NCBI RefSeq assembly: GCF_018881595.1
Contig: NZ_JACVQA010000010.1
Span: forward strand, 1 to 64,000
Direction: 5' to 3'
Length of the DNA stretch: 64,000 nucleotides
Source: Polynucleobacter sp. UK-Gri1-W3
GTDB taxonomy: Bacteria > Pseudomonadota > Gammaproteobacteria > Burkholderiales > Burkholderiaceae
This document shows positions 47,923 to 57,800 of this stretch, one piece after another. How positions within the stretch are numbered: position 1 is the first letter of the stretch; each line of letters begins with the position of its first letter. Under the pieces are notes generated by a model that ran no database searches, had not been told where the DNA came from, and saw nothing but the letters and a program-made list of their open reading frames with translations. Made by a program: the position numbers and the translations under genes.

Positions 47923-48495
47923 ATGGATACAAATTTAGAAAAAAATGAACCCGTTTTAGAGCGCACCACCTTGGGTGGGGGCTGTTTTTGGTGTCTTGAA
48001 GCCGTTTACCAGCAAATTTCTGGGGTTCGGTCTGTAGTTTCTGGCTATGCCGGGGGCGCAAGACCCAATCCAACCTATGAGGCGGTCTGCACTGGCGTGT
48101 CTGGCCACGCAGAGATTGTGGATGTCATGTTTGATCCGCAAGTGGTTTCATTTCGAGACTTGCTAGAAATCTTTTTCGTGATTCATGATCCAACCACCTT
48201 GAACTATCAAGGCAATGATCATGGGACGCAATATCGCTCGGTGATTTTTACTCATAACGAAAAGCAAGCTCAGATTGCCCATGAAGTAGTGCAAGAGCTT
48301 GAGGATTCTAAAATCTACTCTAATCCCGTCGTGACACAGATCGATGCTGCGCCAATTATTTATCCAGCGGAAGACTATCACCAGAATTATTTCCAGCAGC
48401 ACCCCAATCAAGGGTATTGCATGGCAGTAGTTGCGCCTAAGCTTGCTAAATTTAGAGCGAAATTTAAATCGTTGATAGCGCCCCAATATTCCTGA
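47923..48495 (+). CDS. msrA: Peptide methionine sulfoxide reductase MsrA
   Basis: MsrA reduces methionine S-sulfoxide in proteins and free methionine. The 190-residue protein has the GGGCFWCLEAVYQQISGV active-site motif near residue 20, with the catalytic cysteine in GCFW, and the conserved YEAVCTGVSGHAE and QYRSVIF segments. A further WC cysteine follows in GCFWCLE. It converges on pdxH with a 15-bp gap. Confidence 0.96.
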   Translation: MDTNLEKNEPVLERTTLGGGCFWCLEAVYQQISGVRSVVSGYAGGARPNPTYEAVCTGVSGHAEIVDVMFDPQVVSFRDLLEIFFVIHDPTTLNYQGNDHGTQYRSVIFTHNEKQAQIAHEVVQELEDSKIYSNPVVTQIDAAPIIYPAEDYHQNYFQQHPNQGYCMAVVAPKLAKFRAKFKSLIAPQYS

Positions 48496-48510
48496 GGCAT
48501 TTCAAAAGTG

Positions 48511-49146
48511 TTAAGGGGCTAGGCGATTAACCTGCCAGCTAGTTCCCTCTAGTTTGTAATGCATGCGGTCATGCAGTCTAGAGGGGCGGCCTTGCCAGAA
48601 TTCAATTTCAGTAGGGCGTAAGCGATAGCCACCCCAATGCTCAGGGCGGGGAGGTGAATCACCAAATTCTTCTTTAAAGCGCTTTTCAGCCTCTTCCAAA
48701 AATTCACGATTTGGAATGGCAGCGCTCTGGGGGGAGGCCCAAGCACCGATTCTGGAGGCTGCTGGACGAGAATGAAAGTACTCATCACTCTCAGCGGCGC
48801 TTACCCGTTCAACGAGCCCTTGAATGCGTACCTGACGTTCTAACTCATGCCAATGAAAGAGTAAGGCAGCTTGTGGGCGAATCGCCAAATCTCGACCCTT
48901 TTGACTCTCGTAATTAGTGAAAAAGGTGAAGCCGTTTTGGTCTGCGCCTTTTAGTAAGACAATACGGGCTGATGGATTTCCGGCCTGATCCGCAGTTGCT
49001 AGACTCATAGAGTTGGGTTCCGGGCACTCTGCCTTTACAGCTTGATCAAACCAAAGCCTAAAAAGTTGTAGAGGATCATGAGGAACCTCGGTCTCGGAGA
49101 GCTGACCAAAGGTATAGTTTTTGCGAAGTTGTGCAATGGAGTCCAT
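48511..49146 (-). CDS. pdxH: Pyridoxamine/pyridoxine 5'-phosphate oxidase
   Basis: PdxH is the FMN enzyme that makes pyridoxal phosphate. The 211-residue protein has the typical layout: [46 protein letters not shown], and the C-terminal [24 protein letters not shown] seen in parts with the phosphate-binding arginine and histidine. It is divergent from tcdA with only 22 bp between the start codons. Confidence 0.96.
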   Translation of the reverse strand: MDSIAQLRKNYTFGQLSETEVPHDPLQLFRLWFDQAVKAECPEPNSMSLATADQAGNPSARIVLLKGADQNGFTFFTNYESQKGRDLAIRPQAALLFHWHELERQVRIQGLVERVSAAESDEYFHSRPAASRIGAWASPQSAAIPNREFLEEAEKRFKEEFGDSPPRPEHWGGYRLRPTEIEFWQGRPSRLHDRMHYKLEGTSWQVNRLAP

Positions 49147-49168
49147 TCATTCAGTATAAAGAAAAGCT

Positions 49169-49918
49169 ATGGCAGAAGACAAGGTAGAAGAAAGCTTGGA
49201 AAATCGACGTTTCGGGGGAGTCTCGCGACTCTATGGGCCAGAGCTGCGCGAACGCTTTCTAAATGCAACAGTTGTCGTCGCTGGTTTAGGTGGGGTTGGA
49301 TCTTGGGCGGCTGAAGCTCTAGCTCGCACTGGAATTGGACATCTTGTGCTCATTGATTTTGATCATATTGCTGAAAGTAATACCAATCGACAAGTGCATG
49401 CCTTAGAAGGGCAGTATGGAAAAGCAAAAGTCGAAGCGATGAGGGAGCGCATTCTGCAGATTAATCCGGAGATCAAGTTGACTTCTTGCGACGAATTCTT
49501 GGAGCCGGAAAACCTAGATCAACTCATTCCTGAAAATGCTCTGGTTTTAGATGCTACAGATTCAGTGCAAACTAAGATTGCCTTATCTGTATGGGCTGTT
49601 AAAAATAATCGTTCTTTAGTCATGTGTGGTGCCGCTGGTGGAAAGTCAGATCCAACATCAGTACGTTGTGATGATCTATCCCGTACCGAACAAGATGCCT
49701 TGTTGGCCAAGGTCCGCCAAGGACTTAGACAGGATCATGGCTTCTCCAGAAACCTCAAGAAGAAAATTGGCATTCGTGCAGTCTATTCACATGAGCCGCG
49801 GGCTGGAGCTTCCAGTGGGGGTTTAGCCTGCTCGGGATACGGTTCCACTGTGATGGTCACTGCTGCCTGTGGACTGGCTGCTGCTGCAGAAGTCCTCAAT
49901 CTCATCTCCACGCAGTAA
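49169..49918 (+). CDS. tcdA: tRNA threonylcarbamoyladenosine dehydratase
   Basis: TcdA (CsdL) is an E1-like enzyme that cyclises t6A at position 37 of tRNAs to ct6A. The 249-residue protein has the ATP-binding GLGGVGSWAAEALARTG, LIDFDHIAESNTNRQ, and a C-terminal GLACSGYGSTVMVTAACGLAAA segment. Its length fits. Downstream 244 bp contain no gene before the permease. Confidence 0.93.
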   Translation: MAEDKVEESLENRRFGGVSRLYGPELRERFLNATVVVAGLGGVGSWAAEALARTGIGHLVLIDFDHIAESNTNRQVHALEGQYGKAKVEAMRERILQINPEIKLTSCDEFLEPENLDQLIPENALVLDATDSVQTKIALSVWAVKNNRSLVMCGAAGGKSDPTSVRCDDLSRTEQDALLAKVRQGLRQDHGFSRNLKKKIGIRAVYSHEPRAGASSGGLACSGYGSTVMVTAACGLAAAAEVLNLISTQ

Positions 49919-50123
49919 ATTTTTCTTAAAAATACTGTAAATCCTTAAGGGGATTCCCTGTAGGAAATTACTGATTCTTTTGCAATCAGAAATAATTTAT
50001 TTCAAACTCTGCGTTGATTTCAAAGACATTTCAATATTTGTCTGCATAGATTTATTCATTTAATCACTTTAGTAATTTTTCTCCCCTAGTGCTCATCACC
50101 AGTCCTCCCTAGACTTTGCTCCG

Positions 50124-50138
50124 TTGGCAAGTTGCCAA
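50124..50138. promoter_or_regulatory. Palindrome before the permease-ald operon
   Basis: TTGGCAA (50124-50130) and TTGCCAA (50132-50138) are exact inverse complements around one G, ending 24 nt before the start codon. It may be an operator or an mRNA hairpin near the AAAGGAGG ribosome site. The rest of the A/T-rich 244-bp gap holds a CTGATT/AATCAG hairpin but no clear promoter. Confidence 0.4.
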
Positions 50139-50162
50139 TGACAAATCGAAAGGAGGTCTCCC

Positions 50163-51545
50163 TTGCAGACTGAACACTCTGGCTTAAAACGTCACCTCAA
50201 AGTACGGCATATTCGTTTGATGGCCTTAGGCTCAACGATCGGCGTTGGATTATTTTTAGGGTCGGCAAGCGCAATTCAAATAGCAGGCCCATCCATTCTG
50301 CTGGGTTATTTGCTGGCAGGCATTGTTGCCTTCATCGTCTTGCGCACCCTTGGTGAGATGGCGGTGCATGAACCTGTGGCGGGTTCTTTTGCGGCATATG
50401 CCAATACCTATGTGGGTCCCCTGGCGGGCTATATGGTGGGTTGGGGTTATTGGACCTACTGGATCGTAGTTGGTATTGCAGAAGTTACCGCTGTCGGTAT
50501 TTATATGGGAATTTGGTTTCCTGAGACACCGCAATGGATCTGGGCACTTTCTTCTATTGTGATGATGGGTTTAATCAATCTTATTGCGGTAAAGGTATTT
50601 GGTGAGTTTGAGTTTTGGTTTGCTCTGATCAAGGTAGTTGCTATTGTCGCGATGATTGCACTCGGAGGCTCAGTCATTTTGTTTGGCTTTACCAATGATT
50701 GGCAGCCGATTGGCCTGAGTAATTTATGGCAACACGGTGGATTTTTTCCAAATGGCATTAGCGGGATGTTGCTGTCACTGCAAATGGTCTTATTTGCTTA
50801 TGTGGGTATAGAAATGATCGGCCTTTCTGCAGGTGAAGCAGAGAACCCCTACAAAACGATTCCGATGGCCATTGATTCTTTGGCTTGGCGTATTTTGATC
50901 TTCTATATGGGTGCGATCCTAGTCATCCTGGCAATCTTCCCTTGGAATCAAGTGGGGCAGCAGGGCAGTCCCTTCGTGGTGATGTTCGAGCGATTGGGTT
51001 TGCGGGAGGCAGCGGGCTTGATTAACTTTGTGGTGATCACAGCGGCCCTCTCTTCTTGTAATGCAGGCATCTTTAGTGGTGGTCGTTTGTTGTACTCCCT
51101 ATCATCAAACGGATATGCCCCAAAATCCTTTTCAAAACTTTCTAAGTATGGCGTTCCCCATCGGGCTGTAGTGGCTACGGTCGGGGTCTGTATGTCAGGT
51201 GTAGTACTGAACTACTTTGTACCTGATAAGGCCTTTCAATACATCATGGCTGCAGTGACCTTTATCGGTTTGATGGTTTGGATTGCCATCTTGATTACAC
51301 AGATCAAATTCCGTCACTCGCTTTCTAAATCCCAAGTAGCTCAGTTGGGGTATCGCGCTCCTTGGTGGCCCTATTCGTCGTGGTTTGCTCTGGCATTTAT
51401 TGGTTTTGTAGTGGTGCTGATGGGCTTTCATGAGGATGCACGGATCGCCTTAATAGTGGGCCCGTGTTTATTGGGGGTGTATCTCGTGATGTTTTATGTC
51501 ATGGGTTTACATCGCAAAACAGCAATCAAGTGTGATTTTAAATAA
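50163..51545 (+). CDS. Amino-acid permease (AAT/APC family), probable alanine importer
   Basis: This 460-residue permease has twelve predicted helices and the APC-family pattern HIRLMALGSTIGVGLFLGSASAIQIAGPSILLGYLLAG (residues 16-53). It belongs to the AroP/CycA/ProY group. The start is a TTG at 50163, set by a strong AAAGGAGG 7 nt upstream. Its operon partner is alanine dehydrogenase, 12 bp downstream, so alanine, glycine or serine is the likely substrate; this rests on context only. Confidence 0.88.
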   Translation: MQTEHSGLKRHLKVRHIRLMALGSTIGVGLFLGSASAIQIAGPSILLGYLLAGIVAFIVLRTLGEMAVHEPVAGSFAAYANTYVGPLAGYMVGWGYWTYWIVVGIAEVTAVGIYMGIWFPETPQWIWALSSIVMMGLINLIAVKVFGEFEFWFALIKVVAIVAMIALGGSVILFGFTNDWQPIGLSNLWQHGGFFPNGISGMLLSLQMVLFAYVGIEMIGLSAGEAENPYKTIPMAIDSLAWRILIFYMGAILVILAIFPWNQVGQQGSPFVVMFERLGLREAAGLINFVVITAALSSCNAGIFSGGRLLYSLSSNGYAPKSFSKLSKYGVPHRAVVATVGVCMSGVVLNYFVPDKAFQYIMAAVTFIGLMVWIAILITQIKFRHSLSKSQVAQLGYRAPWWPYSSWFALAFIGFVVVLMGFHEDARIALIVGPCLLGVYLVMFYVMGLHRKTAIKCDFK

Positions 51546-51557
51546 TAGGAGATAGCA

Positions 51558-52676
51558 ATGATTATTGGCATACCTCAAGAAGTAAAAAATAATGAGTTTC
51601 GAGTAGGATTAACACCGGGCAATGTCAGTGGACTTTGTAGGCAAGGACACTCTGTTCTGATTCAGCGAGGCGCAGGCGAACAGATTGGTTTAAGTGATGA
51701 AGCATATCGCCTTGCTGGCGCTAGCCTAATTAATAGTGCAGCAGAAGTGTTTCAAAAGGCGGAGATGATTGTGAAGGTCAAAGAGCCTCAGGCGCAGGAG
51801 TGTGCGATGTTGCGCGAGGATCAAATTCTCTTTACCTATTTGCATTTAGCTCCAGATCCTGCGCAGACAAAGGCCTTATTGCAATCGGGGGCGACTTGCA
51901 TTGCCTATGAAACTGTCACCGCTCTCAATGGTGCCCTGCCGCTATTGGCACCCATGAGTGAAGTCGCCGGTCGGATGTCAATTCAGGCTGCCGCATCACA
52001 TTTAGAAAAGACGAATGGCGGTATGGGCGTTCTGATGGCTGGAGTTCCTGGAGTCTCGCCAGCAAAAATTGTTATTTTGGGAGCCGGTGTAGTGGGTCGC
52101 AATGCCCTGCAAATGGCAGTAGGAATGGGCGCTGATGTTTGCATCTTTGATCGTGATGTTGAGCGCTTGCGTCAAATCGACATGTTCTATGGCAATCGTG
52201 TGAGAACTTTTTATTCGGATACCTTACTGATTGAGCAAGAGATATGTGAGGCAGATGTTGTGATTGGAGCAGTACTTCTCCCCGGTGCTGCAGCCCCTAA
52301 ATTGGTATCGCATGACATGATCAAAAAAATGAAACAAGGATCGGTGGTGGTAGATGTCGCCATTGATCAGGGCGGATGTTTTGAAACTTCGAAGCCCACT
52401 ACCCATGCAGACCCAACCTATGTGGTGGATGGCGTAATTCATTACTGTGTTGCCAATATGCCAGGAGCAGTAGCGAGAACATCTACCTTTGCGCTAACCA
52501 ACGCCACTTATCCATTTGTGGAGGCCTTAGCAAACCGTGGGGTGATGAAGGCGCTATCGATTGATCATCACTTGCGTAATGGCCTAAGTGTCCATAAAGG
52601 AGTGCTGACCTCTGAACCAGTTGGGAAAGCGCAAGGACTCAACTTTGCCTCTGCAGAGGAGTTATTGGTGGCATAG
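51558..52676 (+). CDS. ald: Alanine dehydrogenase
   Basis: Ald converts L-alanine to pyruvate and ammonia with NAD. The 372-residue protein has the N-terminal GIPQEVKNNEFRVGLTPG, VKVKEPQ with the substrate lysine, the NAD-binding VILGAGVVGRNALQMAVGMGADV and the active-site VDVAIDQGGCFETSKPTTH. It lies 12 bp behind the permease, forming an uptake-and-deamination pair that feeds pyruvate. It ends 113 bp before the UPF0016 gene. Confidence 0.95.
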   Translation: MIIGIPQEVKNNEFRVGLTPGNVSGLCRQGHSVLIQRGAGEQIGLSDEAYRLAGASLINSAAEVFQKAEMIVKVKEPQAQECAMLREDQILFTYLHLAPDPAQTKALLQSGATCIAYETVTALNGALPLLAPMSEVAGRMSIQAAASHLEKTNGGMGVLMAGVPGVSPAKIVILGAGVVGRNALQMAVGMGADVCIFDRDVERLRQIDMFYGNRVRTFYSDTLLIEQEICEADVVIGAVLLPGAAAPKLVSHDMIKKMKQGSVVVDVAIDQGGCFETSKPTTHADPTYVVDGVIHYCVANMPGAVARTSTFALTNATYPFVEALANRGVMKALSIDHHLRNGLSVHKGVLTSEPVGKAQGLNFASAEELLVA

Positions 52677-52711
52677 CAATATATTTACAAAATGGATGGG
52701 TCTGGTGAGTA

Positions 52712-52786
52712 TTGGGGGGTATTGGGATTTAAACTATCCCTTATACGCAAGAGATTGCGGCTTTACTAGATTACTGGACCCCCCAA
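52712..52786 (+). other. Structured leader before the UPF0016 gene
   Basis: TTGGGGGGT (52712-52720) can pair with ACCCCCCAA (52778-52786), closing a junction that contains GGGAT/ATCCC (about 52724-52740) and CGCAA-GAGA-TTGCG (about 52747-52760) with a GNRA-type loop. The 3' strand ends 3 nt before the ATG, so the fold would block initiation. It does not match the yybP-ykoY manganese motif that I know. Confidence 0.4.
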
Positions 52787-52789
52787 AAC

Positions 52790-53365
52790 ATGGATTTTTC
52801 AGCCTTAACCCTCTCTGCCGGAGTAGTTGCTTTAGCGGAGATGGGAGATAAAACCCAATTACTTTCTTTGATGCTAGCTGCTCGTTACCCCAAGCAGGCA
52901 TTAGCCATCATTGCAGGCATCTTTATTGCCACCATTGCAAATCATGCATGCGCTGCCTTCTTTGGACATTGGCTTACTACCTTGGTTTCGCCTGACGTCA
53001 TGCGCTGGATTTTGGGATTGAGTTTCTTGGGAATTGGTTTGTGGCTATTAGTGCCCGATCATATTGATGATGCCGCTGGATCAAAGGTAGCCGACAAAGC
53101 CCTGCAGGTATTTTTGCTGACAGTGGGCTTATTCTTTTTGGCCGAGATGGGCGATAAGACGCAAATTGCAACTATCGCCTTAGGGGCTCGTTATGAGGAT
53201 GTGGTCTCCGTAACTATAGGCACCACATTGGGGATGATGTTGGCAAATGCCCCTGCAGTCTGGATTGGCCAGAAGTTCACGAAACGCATGCCTATTAAGT
53301 GGGTTCACGCTGTGGCGGCTGTCACCTTTATTGCCATAGGTCTAGCCACCTTGATATGGGCTTGA
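52790..53365 (+). CDS. UPF0016/GDT1 family cation exporter (MneA/TMEM165-like)
   Basis: This 191-residue membrane protein has six predicted helices in two repeats, each with the family motif E-x-G-D-K-T: ALAEMGDKTQ at 16-24 and FFLAEMGDKTQ near 115. The UPF0016 family (PF01169) exports manganese or calcium; bacterial two-motif members are linked to manganese tolerance. The ATG has no Shine-Dalgarno sequence and lies against a G/C-rich long-range pairing. pepN follows by 45 bp. Confidence 0.9.
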   Translation: MDFSALTLSAGVVALAEMGDKTQLLSLMLAARYPKQALAIIAGIFIATIANHACAAFFGHWLTTLVSPDVMRWILGLSFLGIGLWLLVPDHIDDAAGSKVADKALQVFLLTVGLFFLAEMGDKTQIATIALGARYEDVVSVTIGTTLGMMLANAPAVWIGQKFTKRMPIKWVHAVAAVTFIAIGLATLIWA

Positions 53366-53410
53366 TTTAGAAGGTTACCCAGTCTTTCAGCCTAGACTTA
53401 AAATAGGCTC

Positions 53411-56020
53411 ATGAAAACTGATCTCCCACAGAGCTTCCGTCGGCTCGAGTACCTTCCGCCTATTTATACCTTCGATCAAGTCGAGCTCGATATTGCTTTA
53501 GATCCAGCGCGAACAATTGTGAAGAGTCGTATTGAGGTTTTGCCAGGCAAAAGTTTTGAGCCAGGGGCTCCATTGGTTTTGGTTGGCTATGAGCTCGAGT
53601 TTGTGAGCTTGCGCATTAATGGCGAAGCCCATCGTCATTTTGAGCTCACTCCGGAAACACTTACGATTCATTCTTTGCCAAACGAAGGCAAAGATAAGTT
53701 TGTTGTGGAAATTATTTGCGTTTGCGTTCCTGAGAAAAATACGACTTTGATGGGTCTGTATGTCTCAAATGGAAACTTCTTCACTCAGTGTGAGGCTGAA
53801 GGCTTTAGAAAAATTACCTACTTCTTGGATCGTCCTGATGTAATGGCGCGCTATCGCGTGACATTGCGTGCACGTGAATCTGAATGCCCTGTGTTGCTTT
53901 CTAACGGCAATTTACTCGGTACAGAAAAGCTTCCAAATGGTTGGCATAGCGCTACTTGGGAAGATCCATTTCCAAAACCATCGTACTTGTTTGCCTTGGT
54001 GGCAGGTAAGTTGGAGTGCATTGAAGAGACCATTACCACTAGCAGTGGTGCCAAGAAGCTACTGCAGATCTGGGTTGAGCCCCATGATCTAAAGAAGACT
54101 CGCCATGCAATGGATTCTTTAATAGCTTCTATTCATTGGGATGAGAAGCGTTTTGGGCTAGAGTTGGATTTAGAGCGCTTCATGATTGTGGCAGTCAGTG
54201 ATTTCAATATGGGCGCGATGGAGAACAAGGGTTTGAATATTTTCAATACTAAGTTTGTCCTTGCTCAACCTGAAACTGCTACCGATGCTGACTTTGCCAA
54301 TATTGAAAGTGTTGTTGCACATGAGTACTTCCATAACTGGACCGGTAACCGTGTGACTTGTCAGGACTGGTTTCAGTTATCACTCAAAGAAGGCTTAACC
54401 GTATTTAGGGACCAAGAGTTCTCTGCCGATCAAATGGGTAGTGAATCGGGAAGGGCGGTAAAACGTATTGAAGATGTCCGCTTACTGCGTCAACTGCAGT
54501 TCCCGGAAGATGCGGGTCCGATGGCTCATCCAATCCGTCCTGACGAGTACCAAGAGATTAATAACTTCTATACGGTTACCGTGTATGAGAAGGGCTCTGA
54601 AGTTGTGAGGATGTACCAAACCTTATTGGGCAAAGATGGTTTCCGTAAGGGCATGGATCTGTATTTCAAGCGCCATGATGGGCAAGCGGTTACCTGTGAT
54701 GATTTCTTGATGGCTATGGCAGATGCCAATGGCAAGGACCTCACTCAGTTTAAAAATTGGTATAGCCAGGCAGGTACCCCAAGGGTGAAGGTACAGGAGC
54801 ATTACGATGCAGCTAAAAAACAGTTTCAACTGACGTTGACTCAAAGTTGCGCGCCAAGCCCTGGTCAGGCAGAAAAGAAGCCATTCCATATCCCACTCAA
54901 AATGCGTTTGCTGACGAAAGCGAATGACCAAGTAGAGCATTTGTTGGAGTTGACTCAAGAGACTCAAACCTGGACCTTTGACAATATAGAAGAGCGTCCG
55001 GTTCTCTCAATTAATAGAAACTTTTCAGCACCAATTAATTTAGATTTTGAGCAGTCTGAGGCTGATCTACTAACCTTGTTCTCAAGTGATGATGATGCAT
55101 TTAATCGCTGGGAGGCCGGACAAAAGTTAGCCATGCAGATGATTCTGAATAACCGCCTGCCTGATGCCCAATTGATTGAGGCCTATCGTAATATTTTGTT
55201 GGATCCCAACTTAGACCCAGCGTTTAAAGATCTGGCCTTAACCCTGCCAGCAGAGTCCTACTTGTATGAGCAATGCACGAGCGTTGATCCTCAGAAGATA
55301 TTTGCTGCGAGACGTGCTTTTCGTAGAGAGCTGGCTAAGCAGCTTCAGCTTGAATGGGCGGCTTTGTATCAACAAATGCAAACGCCTGGACCATTTAAGT
55401 CCGATGGGGTAGATGCAGGTAAGCGTGCTCTCAAAAATCTAGCCTTAAGTATGTTGCTTGAGGCTGCACCAGCAGTATGGGCACCAATGGCCACCAATCA
55501 ATATCAAATTGCTGACAATATGACAGACCGCTATGCAGCTTTATCAGCATTGGTTGTACATGGCTCGAAGCAAGCTAAGGACTGCTTAATTGATTTTTAT
55601 AATCGATTTGCAAATGACGCTCTAGTGATAGATAAGTGGTTTGGTTTGCAATCAAGCCGACCTCCAGTTGATGGTCTTGATTCCACACTTACTGAAGTGA
55701 AGAAGCTTCGTGAGCATCCCGCATTTAAGCTAAATAATCCAAACCGAGTGCGTAGCGTTATTCATGCTTTCTGCGCCAATAACCCAGCTAGCTTTCATCA
55801 GGCCGATGGCAGTGGTTATGAATTTTGGGCTGATAGCGTGCTGGCGCTAGATCCAATTAACCCTCAGGTAGCTGCCCGCCTCGCAAGAGCTTTAGACCGC
55901 TGGCGTCTATTCGCCCAACCCTACCAAGATCGCATGAAAGCTGCTCTAGAGCGTGTTTCTGCATGCCCAACACTCTCTGCCGATGTGAAAGAGGTGATTG
56001 GAAAGGCTTTGGGTAATTAA
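53411..56020 (+). CDS. pepN: Aminopeptidase N (M1 family)
   Basis: PepN is a zinc aminopeptidase that trims peptides in the cytoplasm. The 869-residue protein matches E. coli PepN (870). It has the substrate-binding GAMEN motif at 268-272 and the zinc site HEYFHNW (His304, Glu305, His308) with Glu327 as third ligand. The C-terminal helical domain is complete (to 869). It converges on vapC with a 4-bp gap. Confidence 0.97.
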   Translation: MKTDLPQSFRRLEYLPPIYTFDQVELDIALDPARTIVKSRIEVLPGKSFEPGAPLVLVGYELEFVSLRINGEAHRHFELTPETLTIHSLPNEGKDKFVVEIICVCVPEKNTTLMGLYVSNGNFFTQCEAEGFRKITYFLDRPDVMARYRVTLRARESECPVLLSNGNLLGTEKLPNGWHSATWEDPFPKPSYLFALVAGKLECIEETITTSSGAKKLLQIWVEPHDLKKTRHAMDSLIASIHWDEKRFGLELDLERFMIVAVSDFNMGAMENKGLNIFNTKFVLAQPETATDADFANIESVVAHEYFHNWTGNRVTCQDWFQLSLKEGLTVFRDQEFSADQMGSESGRAVKRIEDVRLLRQLQFPEDAGPMAHPIRPDEYQEINNFYTVTVYEKGSEVVRMYQTLLGKDGFRKGMDLYFKRHDGQAVTCDDFLMAMADANGKDLTQFKNWYSQAGTPRVKVQEHYDAAKKQFQLTLTQSCAPSPGQAEKKPFHIPLKMRLLTKANDQVEHLLELTQETQTWTFDNIEERPVLSINRNFSAPINLDFEQSEADLLTLFSSDDDAFNRWEAGQKLAMQMILNNRLPDAQLIEAYRNILLDPNLDPAFKDLALTLPAESYLYEQCTSVDPQKIFAARRAFRRELAKQLQLEWAALYQQMQTPGPFKSDGVDAGKRALKNLALSMLLEAAPAVWAPMATNQYQIADNMTDRYAALSALVVHGSKQAKDCLIDFYNRFANDALVIDKWFGLQSSRPPVDGLDSTLTEVKKLREHPAFKLNNPNRVRSVIHAFCANNPASFHQADGSGYEFWADSVLALDPINPQVAARLARALDRWRLFAQPYQDRMKAALERVSACPTLSADVKEVIGKALGN

Positions 56021-56024
56021 GAAG

Positions 56025-56408
56025 TTAGTGGAGCTTATTGCTATACGAAATGCCTAATCGAATTGCAAGTTTTTCTAGACTCTTATCCAAAGTCCAAAGC
56101 TGAGCATTTTCTGAAAGTAGAGTCGATGCAAGAAGTGAAACATCAATCGCTCCACATCCAGATTCTTGGAGTTGATGTTTTTCAATAAACTCCAATATTT
56201 CATAAGGGGTGGCTATAGCCGCTTGCCGTAATTTTTTAATGTATTCCAAGGTTTTAGAGCGTGGCGATGGCGGTGTTCCGCAGGCTAGTTCTATTTGGAT
56301 TAAGGGGTGACATAGTATTTGGTCATTTAGTAATAAAGCTTTGAAAGATGCATTTGACTTTCTAAAGTGAGCCACCCAAACTGATGTGTCAGCTAAAACC
56401 ATGGTCAT
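56025..56408 (-). CDS. vapC: PIN-domain toxin VapC
   Basis: This 127-residue PIN-domain ribonuclease has the acidic residues of the family: ADTSVW (near 6), IELACG (near 39), AIDVSLL (near 88) and WTLDKSL (near 107). It looks intact. The ATG at 56408 overlaps the vapB stop by 4 bases (ATGA); a second ATG at 56402 is also possible. The target RNA is unknown. Confidence 0.88.
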   Translation of the reverse strand: MTMVLADTSVWVAHFRKSNASFKALLLNDQILCHPLIQIELACGTPPSPRSKTLEYIKKLRQAAIATPYEILEFIEKHQLQESGCGAIDVSLLASTLLSENAQLWTLDKSLEKLAIRLGISYSNKLH

Positions 56409-56614
56409 GATTGCTGACCATCCTTTGGTTTGCGGCGAGGAATAGCCTTCATCTGAGGGGATTTGCCGCCTAATGCTGCTAATCTCTTAGCTACTTGAAC
56501 TCGTATGAATACATTAATGGCCTCCCTAAAAAGATCGGCTTTATCCATCCCGGGGTCAGCAAGATCCAGCCCTCTCTGATAAAGGTCATCATCAATCGTC
56601 ACAGTGGTTCTCAT
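56405..56614 (-). CDS. vapB: Ribbon-helix-helix antitoxin VapB
   Basis: This 69-residue protein opens [20 protein letters not shown], a ribbon-helix-helix DNA-binding domain of the VapB type, and has a basic C-terminal tail for toxin binding. It is translationally coupled to vapC. An AGGAG site precedes the ATG. Upstream there is a perfect -10 TATAAT (minus strand, 56645-56640) and two ATAACATC direct repeats (56643-56650, 56655-56662) that may be operator half-sites. Confidence 0.86.
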   Translation of the reverse strand: MRTTVTIDDDLYQRGLDLADPGMDKADLFREAINVFIRVQVAKRLAALGGKSPQMKAIPRRKPKDGQQS

Positions 56615-56639
56615 AATTACTCCTCATCAATTATGATGC

Positions 56640-56662
56640 ATTATAACATCTAAAATAACATC
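56640..56662 (-). promoter_or_regulatory. vapBC promoter and direct repeats
   Basis: TATAAT reads on the minus strand at 56645-56640. Overlapping it are two ATAACATC repeats, 12 bp apart, at 56643-56650 and 56655-56662. That spacing fits autorepression by a RHH antitoxin. No good -35 box was found. Confidence 0.45.
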
Positions 56663-56722
56663 AATATAAGAGGGTCGGCTGCCAAAAGAGCCCTTTATTT
56701 GAGAAATGACCAGATTTTCAGT

Positions 56723-56751
56723 TTGACATTCGGAACAAGGCAAAATAGACC
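56723..56751 (+). promoter_or_regulatory. Candidate fbp promoter
   Basis: A perfect -35 TTGACA (56723-56728) is 17 bp from TAGACC (56746-56751), a weak -10. It lies 32 bp before the fbp start. Confidence 0.35.
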
Positions 56752-56782
56752 TTAATTTCAATATAGCTTTGGAGTAATACCT

Positions 56783-57781
56783 TTGTCCTCAAGTACTCAT
56801 ATCAATTTCAAGCAATATTTGACTTCCGCTAAGCCGGCGGGTACCGTCATTCCTGCTGGTTTGCAAGAATTACTCACTGCGGTAGTTAATACCTGTTCAA
56901 CTCTCAGTCATGAAGTAGCGCAGGGCGCCTTGATTGGCTTATTGGGTTCCGCAGGCACTGGCAACGTACAGGGTGAAGTTCAGCAAAAGCTCGACATCAT
57001 TGCAAACGATTTGCTGATCGATGGCGTAAAGGGTTGTAAATCACTCGCTGGTTTAGCTTCAGAAGAAATGGAGCTCCCAGTTCCCGTTCAAAGTACAGGT
57101 GATTACCTACTGTTGTTTGATCCACTCGATGGCTCATCCAATATTGATGTGAACGTTTCGATTGGAACAATTTTTTCTGTTTTAAAGAAACAGGATCCAA
57201 ATACACCTTTGCAAACTTCTGATTTCTTGTTATCCGGACGTCATCAAGTTGCAGCAGGTTATGTGGTCTATGGTCCACAAACTACTATGGCTCTAACTTT
57301 AGGTGATGGCGTTGTGATGTTCACCTTGAATAAAGTGACTGGCGAATTTTTACTCATCAAGGATGAGGTAAAGATTTCCCACTCAACTAAAGAGTTTGCA
57401 ATCAATATGTCCAATATGCGTCACTGGGCTGAACCAGTGCGTCGCTATGTGGATGAATGCTTGGCGGGTACAAGCGGTACGCGCGACAAAGATTTCAATA
57501 TGCGCTGGATTGCCTCAATGGTGGCAGATGTGCACCGTGTTTTATCTCGTGGCGGAGTATTTATGTACCCATGGGATCAGCGTGAGCCACATAAGCCGGG
57601 CAAGTTACGTCTAATGTATGAGGCTAACCCTATGAGCTTCTTAGTGGAGCAGGCAGGCGGCGCATCTACCAATGGCACAGATCTCATTATGGATTTGCAG
57701 CCAACAGATTTGCATGAGCGTGTTTCAGTGATGCTCGGGTCTAAAGAAGAGATTGACCGCATTCAGCACTACCATGCATAA
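56783..57781 (+). CDS. fbp: Fructose-1,6-bisphosphatase class I
   Basis: Fbp makes fructose 6-phosphate in gluconeogenesis, needed for growth on organic acids such as those degraded by the islands in this window. The 332-residue protein has the metal site [20 protein letters not shown] near 113-132 and [10 protein letters not shown]. The start is a TTG at 56783 with GGAG 8 nt upstream; no ATG lies near. It ends in a strong shared terminator. Confidence 0.95.
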   Translation: MSSSTHINFKQYLTSAKPAGTVIPAGLQELLTAVVNTCSTLSHEVAQGALIGLLGSAGTGNVQGEVQQKLDIIANDLLIDGVKGCKSLAGLASEEMELPVPVQSTGDYLLLFDPLDGSSNIDVNVSIGTIFSVLKKQDPNTPLQTSDFLLSGRHQVAAGYVVYGPQTTMALTLGDGVVMFTLNKVTGEFLLIKDEVKISHSTKEFAINMSNMRHWAEPVRRYVDECLAGTSGTRDKDFNMRWIASMVADVHRVLSRGGVFMYPWDQREPHKPGKLRLMYEANPMSFLVEQAGGASTNGTDLIMDLQPTDLHERVSVMLGSKEEIDRIQHYHA

Positions 57782-57800
57782 GTAGAGTATCTTTTCAAAC

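Noticed and set aside
52680..52789. yybP-ykoY manganese riboswitch before the UPF0016 gene
   Set aside because: The conserved core sequences of that riboswitch are not present, although the region seems structured.
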